NCBI GenBank assembly: GCA_024811115.1
Contig: JAKOGH010000846.1
Span: 99,753 to 163,752 of the forward strand
Source of the DNA: Terana coerulea
Taxonomy: Eukaryota > Basidiomycota > Agaricomycetes > Polyporales > Phanerochaetaceae
Direction: 5' to 3'
DNA length: 64,000 nt
A program made the translations under genes and the position numbers. Under the pieces are notes generated by a model that saw nothing but the letters and a program-made list of their open reading frames with translations, searched no databases and was not told the origin of the DNA. Each line of letters begins with the position of its first letter. Position 1 is the first letter of the stretch. Shown here piece after piece: positions 55,452 to 64,000 of the stretch.

Positions 55452-57907
55452 ATGTCCCCGCTCACTCTATTCCATCTCAATATCACAACCTCCACAACCC
55501 GTCACAAGAGACATCCTGCAAATGTTTGTTCTGACACCGAACTCCCCTTGCGCTCGAGCTACTCGTATCCACGGAACGCCTACATCCAGTTGGGATGCGC
55601 TGACGCGGCCGTTCAAGAAGCCGCGTACGACTACGCCGTCAGACAGACTCGCGAGGAAGGACTTCGTCGGCAACGGGTGCAACAGGCTCAGCTCCTGTAC
55701 CAGGAACGACAAAGGCAACTTCAAGTTCAGGAAGAGGAGCGCCGCTTCCGCGAGGCCGTCCGTCGTGAGCAAGCGCGACAGCAGGCTGAAGTCGTCCAAT
55801 ATTTCGAGGCACTTCGCGAGCAGCAGCACCTCCAGCAGCTTCAGCAACGACAGGCGCAGTATCAGCAGTATCAGCGCGCAGTGGAACAAGAACGCTACCA
55901 ACGCTATCTTCAAGTCGCAGCGGCTCGCAGACAGGCTTCAGAAGCGCAACAAAGGCAGCAGGCAGCTGCTCGAGTCCGTGCTGAAGCACAGAGACAGGAG
56001 CAAGCGCGCAGAGCATTTCTGGCCTTCCTTGCCGGTACTGTAGCTCAAGAAGAGGAGGTTGTTGAGGTACGTCGCGTCGTTTCGTTGAACGACGATTGGG
56101 AACCAACCACTGTTTCGCAGAAACAGCCGTCCCCATCTGCACGCCCCACCTCATTATCTTCGAAGCCGGGAGATGTTCACTCCTCGTTGCAACATCGTCT
56201 CACTACCGAAGCTGATGCCGAGGTCCGGGATACTGTGCAGAGTCTCCTCGAACACATATTCTCCCCGACACCCTCTCCATCCCAACCACAAACTCCCGCA
56301 ACCATCTCGTCCGCCTGTTCATCATGCACTCCGCCACTGCCTTGCTACCGAGGCGGACACCGACGTCCGTGAGACACTCGAGCATCTACTTGGCTACTTC
56401 GTACCTACGCCGGCCGCGACACCGGCGGAGAAGACCGCGGAGGAGGTTGACAGGAAGGGTAAAGGGCGCGCCGAACCCGCTATCCCGTTCAGCTTCCCCA
56501 AGCCTACCTTGGCGAAGGACGATGGCGCAGACAAGGTTGCGGCGATCCCGTCTAAGAAGGTTCACTTCGAGGGTTCCGGCGAGAGGACGACGCCACCTGT
56601 TCGCAGTCAAGAGGACATCGAAGCCGAGGAGCAGGAGAAGCAACGTATCGCGAACCGTGTTCTCGCTATTGGCGCCATCGAGCGCGTACAGGATGCCCTC
56701 GCTGCCTTGCAAGCGTCTTTCGCCTTCCCGACATCCCTCGATCTTTCTCCTTCCCAATCTCGCCCCTCCTCGCCAGCGTCGGATTCCGTCGACTCCTTCA
56801 CCGTGGAGTCGGACTCGGATGCGGACACCCATCTTGCGTTCACGAAGAGGAACAAGCCAGTGCTTGCGTACGCCCATGCGCTGAACGGACTTCTCGAGCG
56901 CTTGGATGGCGTTGAGAGCTTCGGAGACGATGAGGTGAGAGGTCGGCGAAAGGCGGTGGTAAAGAGCATTGAGCTGGCTATTGAGGAGGTGGGAAGTAGG
57001 GTCGAGAGGGAGAGGAGCCAGAGCCAGGAACGTGCACCTGCTGAAACCCTCGCAGGACGCACGGCGGATACCGCCCCGAGCCCGCTGCAACTGCCGTTAT
57101 GGACAGCGAGACTCATGTGGACGCCGCCATCGTCGAGGCCAACCCCGATGAAGCGGATTTCGCAGAGCCGGAGTCTCTTGGGCACGTACAACCCACACCG
57201 GATGCAGTCGCCTCATTGCTCGCGGACACCATCCAGGCTCCAGTAATCCCCGCGCCCACCTCCGAGGACATCAGCAGTCACGACGACGACAGGACTGCAT
57301 CAGACGTCGATGCTACTCCCTCTGTGGAAGAGACGACTTGCGCTCTCGCCGCTTCCCCGATTCCTCCAACACTGCCGACTCCGATGATTCAACGCCGGAA
57401 AAGTCAACAACACACGTCGCAACGGCTGAGGTTGTCGCCGAGCATCCGACAGAGGACGCTGCACAGCCGGAGGAGCTTCTACCGGAGCTGCAGGCAGAGC
57501 AGGAGCAACCAGCGTATGAAGAACCTGCCGAGATCGTCCTTGCGAATGCGATTGTCGCTGAGGCGCCATCTGTCCAACCCGTCGAAACGATTGTACCTAT
57601 CCCTGATTCCCTCACCGACAATGTCACCACCGACAATGCTGCCCTTGATGCCGCCTCCCACAGCGATGGGCTCATCCTTCCGTCTTCGCCTGCTCCATCC
57701 AATGCTTCCAGCACAAGGGACGAAAAGGTGTCATTCCTCCTTCAGGCGACCCAGAACCCTATCCCTGATCGTGAGTCGCGAAAGGTCGACTCTGGTGATG
57801 CGGATTCCGATGTGGAATTCATCTCTACGGAAGAACTCGAAGAGGTGTTGAACGAAGCGGATGAATGGAGCGACGTCGACCGGTCTTCCTCTAAATCCTC
57901 ATGTTGA
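55452..57907 (+). CDS. BAG-domain co-chaperone-like protein
   Basis: BAG proteins bind the Hsp70 ATPase domain and act as nucleotide-exchange factors. After a Tyr-containing start (SSYSYPRNAYIQLG) comes a long Gln/Glu/Arg-rich helix (VQQAQLLYQERQRQLQVQEE and on), a likely coiled coil of about 150 residues. A repeated motif follows, HRLTTEADAEVRDTVQSLLE and HCLATEADTDVRETLEHLLG. Later come QRIANRVLAIGAIERVQDAL and the BAG helices LAYAHALNGLLERLDGVESF and RKAVVKSIELAIEEVGSRV. The long acidic tail ends FISTEELEEVLNEADEWSDV. Reading requires frame changes near 56330, 57095 and 57330. The likely start is 55522 (MFVLTP), which would need one more. Number and placement suggest consensus errors in a real gene. 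Confidence 0.75.
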
Positions 57908-58659
57908 TTGTCGATTCTCCACGGAGCTAACTAATCAGTGTAATATTATTATGGACTGTATGCAAGCGTAGATACCGTACTGTATTTCTAGTAACCTTTG
58001 CTTTCTTTGCCGTAATGCAAGTGTTTTGCCGCAACTCTCCGATGCAAAGGTCGAAGGCTTGCGCAATTTACTTAGAGCGAGTGTGGTTCGTGGTGATACG
58101 TTATGTCTTTTGCTCCCAGCGCCGGTTCTCGTTTGGAATGTCGTGTTTAGGGTGAACCTTATACTTTCGAGCACGCTCTGCTATGCGCTGTAAATGCTTG
58201 TCGACCGATACTATGCCAAAGGAATTCGATGGACTTATGCACAGCATCTCGAATGTCCTAACGAACCTTCCTTTCAGGGACTCCGACGACGTTGTGAGGT
58301 CCGTTGATACACGCTGGTCGGAGTGGACACTGATCCGGTGTTCAACGTTCAACCCACGCTGCCGCTCATCTCCCGCTCGTTCCTGCGAAGACGTTCAACA
58401 AATGTATGGAAGCAGGCCTTGGACGTCTGGACGACGATGACGCATTGTTTAGCACGGTTACCTTTTATGGCAGAGCGTACGGCGAAGTCCGAGGAGACTA
58501 GAGTCGGTCTTCGCGCTGCTCTCGTGGACGGGGAATCGTGTCGCAACTTGACCTTTCCCTCTATCCGCGACTTTCTTCAGTATCATTCGACTATATAACC
58601 AGCACATTCTACCCCTTACGTTCCAAGCGCGCAAGTCAGCCCCTACGCCTTGGCTGACC
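57908..58659. other. Region between the BAG gene and the coiled-coil gene
   Basis: Plus-strand stretches near 58323-58500 look weakly coding (DPVFNVQPTLPLI; LDDDALFSTVTFYG in another frame), but I could not build exons. They may belong to an earlier part of the downstream gene. Confidence 0.35.
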
Positions 58660-61600
58660 ATGCAGGCCAGTTCGAAACCACACACGGTGAGTGGCATAAA
58701 TACGAACCGTTCTCACCGTTGCTGACCAAACTCAACTCTCCTCTGCCCAGATGCGTGTCGTCGACCTCATCTCGAGCAGTGCTCCTAATAGCCCAGGGCT
58801 CTTTGCGAAGCGCAAGCGGGCGCAGACAGAGACTGTTAACACCCACAGGGCGGTCGAAGACGTCCGTCGGTCGTACACTCCCTCACTGATGAAGCGCAGA
58901 TGGTCAAGCGCTTTAAGCCCAATGACTGCTCCTCGGCGAGTGCTCCTGTGGCACGTTCATGGCGCACCGGATGCCTCTGGCCGCGGGAAATCTTTCACGG
59001 CCCTCCAGACCCGCCACCTCTGACCTTGTGTCGTCTGTTAGTGTCCCTGGTGCCCCCAGCGCTGCTCTAAGCCCGGCGTCTAGGCATACCGCCCGATAGT
59101 TCTCCTGAACTGCTTGGGAAATTGCTCGAGAAATGTATTGCTAGGCGCATGCAATTCGAATGTCAAAGTACGGAGTATTGCATCCCTCCCAGTTCGGGGA
59201 GCGATGCAGCGAAGTACAACTGACGCCGGTGTTTGTCTCACGCACAACATCAAGGAAGGCTGGAACCAAGATCTGGAGAGCTCTGTCCTCCTCATGGACA
59301 TCTCACAGTTCTTCCCGTCCGTGGACCACGCGACGCTTGTGTACATCCTCAAGCGCTGCAGGGTTCTCATCACTCCTATGCAAGTTCTTCGTAGTCTTTA
59401 CCCTCGCTGGACGGCAGACATCATTCCTGATCAACGGCATTGTCACTGATCCGGTTGACTTTTCCGTCGGAGTGGGTCAGGGCTCAGCGCTCTCTCCCAT
59501 TCTGACAAACATTTACATTGCGCCCGCTATCTATAGCACAATCAAGGCGCTCGGAGCCAAGAACACTGCCACCATCGGCGTAACACTGCAGTTCTACGTG
59601 GATGACGGCCTCATCCATGCAGTCACCAGACCGCCTGAACTTCGGAAAGGGGAAACCCAACCTGGAGATCAACAACCTTAAAATCAGGAAAGTCCTGATG
59701 ATTATGTTATCCAGATTGTTTGCCCTCGGACTCCAGTTCGAGGAGGACAAATTGGAACTCATGCACTTCCGTGGGAACAGACGCCCCGTGGAAATGGAAG
59801 GACTCCGATAAAGAGTCCAGCCCTCGGCCCGCCGCTTGCATTCAAAATTGCATCCGGGTGGCAGATGCTGCGCGGAAAGCGCGGCAAACTAGTGATGACA
59901 AATCTCGACCGCCGGTACCGTGAGTGGGCCGGTAAGAGATCAACATCAAACCTAAACCTGTCATGAGATACCTCGGGTTCATGCTGGACCCTAAACTCGC
60001 GGAAGCATCACATAGAGTTTTACTGCAACAAAGGAGTAAGCACCATTGCGGCGCTCAGAATGCTTGGCACTTCTGAGCGGGCTGTCGCCTTCATCCACAA
60101 ACGGAGACTATACATCTCCAACGTTGTCCCTGTGATCCTATACGGAGCGCAGCTATGGTGGTCCCCGTGTCTAAGCGGAGCAACCACAAAATTCTACGTA
60201 GGCAATCCAGAGGGTTCAAAACGTAGCAATACGCTTGATCACTGGCGCCTTTAAAACCACCCCAGAGGGAGGGATGGGAATGTTTGGCGGACTGCTCCCC
60301 ATCAAGCAGCTCGTAACCAAACAAATGAAGAAAGCGTGCATCCGTGCACGACACTTCCAGAAAGCCACCCCATCCTCGCATACACGAGCTAGAAAAGTGG
60401 TCAATGAGAAAGCGGCTCTAGCCACGCCCATTCAGGACGTGTGAGGCCAACCACTAAAAGGCGAAGCGCTTCAAGCAAACGCCCATTGATCACATCGAGA
60501 CCCTTATGGAGCTCTCGCGATGAGGATAGATTGCCGCCTTCGATCAGGAGCATGCCAGGCAATCGATCTCGGATCTCAAAGATCAAAACAATCCGGTCAC
60601 TATGGACGGACCCGATGACACCATTGTCCAGATCTACGGCCTGACCGGCGTGAACTGGCATGGCAGACAGCCCAGGCTCATCCCTGAAGGGTGCCCCGGG
60701 TTTAGCGAATTGGTATGAGCTGTTTGCAGAATTACAGATGCAAGCAGCCGCCAAGGATGACAACATGATCCTGTTTACGGACGGATCAATGCTGAAAGAC
60801 AAGTCGACGGGCGACCCTCCACCGGAGCGGCGTACCGGCTACTTGATTTAAAAGGAAGCACCACCCGCCCCACATGACGCCGACGTCCTAGCACAGCACA
60901 AATGGCCCTGTGGCCAGGTGACTGTATTCGACGCTGAAATGCAAGCCCTATAGGCATCCTTCGCGCTGTGAAGGAGTCAGACGATGACTTCTATCAGGCT
61001 ATCAAATCAGGGAGCTAGACTACCACGCGTGGGCTAAACTCCCGAGAATAAAGAGAAACCATATGTACCTCGAGTATCGCGAGAGGGGATACAAGTATGA
61101 ATCTCTTACCATATTTGTGGACAACAGAGCGGCAGGCATTGCCATCCTGAAAGCTAAAAATGACTCCAGTCAAATGGAACATTGGCGCGTGCAAAGCGCC
61201 ACGTGGATGAGCTCGATCAGGGCCGGTTCCCAACACGCCGACTTGCAGTCGTGTGGCAGCCGTCCCATTATCACATGGAGCATGTCACTGACTTGCATGC
61301 TGAAGCTGGATGCTGGCCGACAACCTCGCTAAAGAGGGCGCCGAAATGAATCAGCCCACATACACGTCACAATCAGTGGCGAAGCAAAGACTCTCCCAGC
61401 ATGCTATACTAAGCTGGAAGGCCAAGATGAAAGCATCAAGTACCGAGGAGCAATCTCTTGGTCGAAAGACGAGCACGCTCTCTTCTCAAACATGCCCAAG
61501 CCGCCACTGGCGCGCTTGAGGAACTTCGAACAAAACGAAGTTCTACTCGAGATTAACGCGCTTCATCACCGGCCACTTCTCACGTGGGAGTTCCAAATGA

Positions 61601-64000
61601 AGCACGGCAAGTGGGAAACCGACAGTGATGGTGTGAGCAAATGGACGCCCAAACCCGGGCCGTTGTATTGCCCATGCGACACTGATCACCCGAAGTTCGA
61701 GACAAGGCGGCACATCCTATACGAGTGCCCGTTCTGGATCAGACTTCACAAACCCCCTGGTTGTACCCGAGCAACGACTAGAGCTGATTGCTGCAGGAAG
61801 CAGCTTCACTTGCAAAATAAGGAGAACCGCCTAGACATGGCCGGATATCGCCATATTCCTATACCCTCAATCCGCTTGGTTGCAACGTTTGAGTGGGGCG
61901 AGCCATATGACGCCATCGATCGGCACGGAGACATCCGCACAGGTGTCTGGTGGCTAAACATTGACTCTTGGGACCGCGAGGATGAATTCATCCGACAGGT
62001 AACAATTGAGCGCAACAGCGCTTCTCGGAGTGGCGGCGTCAACGCCACGGCCCAAACGGTGGAAAGGCTACCATCAAAACCTTCGGCTGGCATGAATTTG
62101 TCACGTTCGAAAGGAGAGGAGCCCGGAGCGAATCAACAGACACCCCTCCGCTTCTATTCGGAGAAGGAGGGAAGTGTCATCCAGCATGCTGCGCAGCAGT
62201 GGGCATCTGATCACCCGGATGACCCTTTCACTTGCCTCACAAGTGGCTGCGCACAATCATATTGACGGCTGGATCAGCACGTCGTCAAGAAGTTCTACCT
62301 CCCCAACACGAGTCGGAAGACAAGTGGATAAAGGAGAGAGACAAAGACGAAGTCCTGTCGCAAACATAAAGATAATATTGAGCGTGTCACAGCCACACGG
62401 CATGTACACGGACATCATGGGAAGGAGGTCTTCCCACTACCTAAAGAACGCGCTCAAGGCGAACCGGAAGAAATACCGGAAGGCCAAAGAGCGCAGGGAC
62501 GGGGAGGACCCCGGCCCGTAGCGCGACCGCTCGAGACCACCTGTACCGCCTTCAGGCTGGGTGCAAACTCGTGTCGTGTCTGTGCAATCGAAATTCTCAC
62601 CTTAGCTTCCATCGGGCCGGCGCGCATCTGCATTATCACTTGTGTGGCGACGTGCTTTTGCGCTTATCGCGCTGCGCGCTTTCTTGCCGGGAAGGCTCTG
62701 TGAACCGGGGTGACTCCTGCGGGGACCAGATGTCCGGAAACTCGGGCCGACTTACGAGCGGGAGGGGAGAAATCCTCTTACTGCGACTGAGGGAGCTCGT
62801 GAAAGGCCTACCATTTTCTTTAAACCGACTGAGTTGGTTCCTTCAAAGCCGCGCCCGTGCCTAGGTATCACATGTGTAGCATAGGGCATGTTCCCTGCAC
62901 TTTAAATACAATTTGGAGTAAAAAAAAAAAAAAAAAAAAAAAAAGCCCGGCGTCTGGATGCACCAGCCTGGTAACGGTTCCGGCGACGCTGCAATGGCTG
63001 ACAGAACTGCCATGGTGGTCAACGCCGACGGCCTAGAGAACGCTAGGGCGCATACACCCACCTCCGAGCTACTCGGTACGTCTAGCCTAGCTTTTCTCGA
63101 GGTCGAGCACTTATTAGGCACAGTAGTGTTGCGCAAGAAGCTGAAACAAGCAAGAGCCGACACGGAGAAGGTCAAGCAAGAGAAAGAAGCGCGCATTCAA
63201 AAGAGGTGCGACGAATGGAGGAAGGCCAAAAACGGTTTGTCTCCCTCGTCCATAATTTCGAACGATGCTAACGCACGTGCATTCACTGTAGAGATGAGAG
63301 ATAGATGTCTTGAAGTTGAACAGAAACTTGTGTCGTTGAAGGACGAGTACACGCACTTCAAGCACAACGCCGAGGACAATGAAGCATCTCTAGAAGCAGA
63401 AATAACCAGTAAGTATCTGGCCTTTGCTTGTTAGAATGACTGGCTGCTCATAACGCATCAGTTCTTCGCACGCAGGTCGAACAACTGAACGCCAAGTGCG
63501 GAAGCTTCAGCGACAACGTTCAGATGCTTACGAAACACCTCAAGGATCACAAAGAGGACACTTTCAGAGACGCGCAGAAAGTTGCATCTACGCACAAGGA
63601 GGCTATGCAAGAAGTAGGAAGTACTATCGAGAAGAAATGCGCAGTGCGTGACTCCGTTGTTCCCGCATGCTATTTGCTAATCAAATTATTCATGGCAGAG
63701 CTCAAACTCGAACACGAGAACGAGATCGTGTTCCTCAAGGAAGCCCTGGCTAAGGAAGCAGCCCTTGCGCCCGTGGTCTCTTCCCGTCGCGAGGCGCAGG
63801 CAGGCGCTGTATGGCCCAACAGAGAGCAGCCATGGGCCGAGATGAGGAATTCAAAGGTGCAAAGCACATTCTATAACGACGTGGCAAGTGGGTAGCAAAC
63901 ATTGTATGGTGTTGCTTGTCCCTTTTCTTACAGCTCGACCTAGATACCCGCGAACATCTGAAACATGTGCAGCATGAACGGGACTCCATACGTGCGGAGC
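58660..64000 (+). pseudogene. Coiled-coil protein gene interrupted by a LINE (continues past window end)
   Basis: Function not recognised. The proposed first exon at 58660 (MQASSKPHT) has a GTGAGT donor. The second, from 58751, reads MRVVDLISSSAPNSPGLFAK then RKRAQTETVNTHRAVEDVRR, followed by a Ser/Pro-rich part that shifts frame several times (RPATSDLVSSVSVPGAPSAA). The sequence is cut at 59081 by a 3.9 kb LINE and resumes at 62956 with PGNGSGDAAMADRTAMVVNA. A long heptad-like helix follows: LRKKLKQARADTEKVKQEKE, MRDRCLEVEQKLVSLKDEYT. An intron near 63406-63465 precedes LRTQVEQLNAKCGSFSDNVQ and ELKLEHENEIVFLKEALAKE. It looks like a kinetochore- or cytoskeleton-type coiled coil, but that is only composition. 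The insertion should destroy the full-length product, although the 3' part may still be transcribed. Confidence 0.55.
59082..62942 (+). mobile_element. 5'-truncated LINE with poly(A) tail, copy 2
   Basis: The element is bounded by a 13-base target duplication, AAGCCCGGCGTCT (59069-59081 and 62943-62955), and ends in about 23 A residues (62920-62942). It begins inside the reverse transcriptase at AYRPIVLLNCLGK. Further on are MQRSTTDAGVCLTHNIKEGW, VLLMDISQFFPSVDHATLVY, GVGQGSALSPILTNIYIAPA and TLQFYVDDGLIHAV (YVDD catalytic box). RNase H-like signatures are ILFTDGSMLKDKS and TIFVDNRAAGIAIL. A terminal zinc-knuckle-like motif reads YCPCDTDHPKFETRRHILYE. There are frame breaks and stops (for example near 59440, 60437, 60850). 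The 5' truncation, tail and duplication are typical of target-primed reverse transcription. Truncation alone makes it immobile. Confidence 0.92.

Noticed and set aside
1..64000. CRISPR array, rRNA genes or bacterial operon features
   Set aside because: No spaced direct repeats of the right size, no rRNA motifs, and gene structure is clearly eukaryotic.

Overview
This window reads as nuclear DNA of a basidiomycete fungus, most likely an Agaricomycete such as a wood-rot polypore (inference). Genes are split by many 45-65 base introns with GTRNGT donors and YAG acceptors. Genes sit on both strands at about 2-3 kb spacing, and the families (DUF7729 GPI proteins, expanded divergent G-alpha subunits, F-box/LRR proteins, Agaricomycete FAD monooxygenases, BAG proteins) are typical of that group. 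tRNA-Ser genes with small introns, a 3.9 kb LINE, a Ty1/copia remnant and short inverted-repeat elements complete the picture.

Layout. 1-2.6 kb: no convincing gene. 2.6-5.7 kb: three tandem genes for small one-pass membrane proteins ending in a shared LPxY...LP[RK]Y tail. 6.1-7.6 kb: OXA1 mitochondrial insertase. 7.9-10.3 kb (minus): NHX-type Na+/H+ exchanger. 11.3-11.8 kb (minus): DUF202-like membrane protein. 13-14.9 kb: divergent G-alpha. 15.4-16.1 kb: hAT-like non-autonomous element with 8-base target duplications. 16.2 kb: tRNA-Ser(UGA). 16.6-17.7 kb: eEF1B alpha/beta-type subunit. 18.2-21.5 kb (minus): two paralogous unknown genes around a third unknown gene. 22.3-23.2 kb: DUF7729 GPI protein. 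24.25 kb: tRNA-Ser-like gene. 24.9-32.4 kb: two tiny secreted-peptide genes ending in a YC...C..W motif, with an FAD monooxygenase and a duplicated secreted-protein gene between them. 33.5-36.4 kb: mitochondrial PPR protein. 37.1-46.6 kb: ankyrin-like protein, F-box/LRR, Dabb, MFS transporter, metallo-beta-lactamase-fold hydrolase. 47.4-54.3 kb: repeat block (truncated LINE, truncated copia with a nested small element). 55.4-57.9 kb: BAG-domain co-chaperone with heat-shock-like promoter elements. 58.7 kb to the end: a coiled-coil gene cut by a second LINE.

Housekeeping functions dominate the left half (mitochondrial insertion, ion exchange, translation elongation, G-protein signalling). The right half is richer in repeats and secreted products. 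I see no operon-like logic, and the only hints of cooperation are local duplications.

Caution: many otherwise good genes (eEF1B, NHX, PPR, BAG, FAD monooxygenase, hydrolase and others) carry single-base frame breaks, often in short homopolymers. OXA1, G-alpha, F-box, Dabb, DUF7729 and MFS are intact. I read most breaks as probable consensus errors rather than true decay, but cannot prove it. Exon positions were placed by eye.
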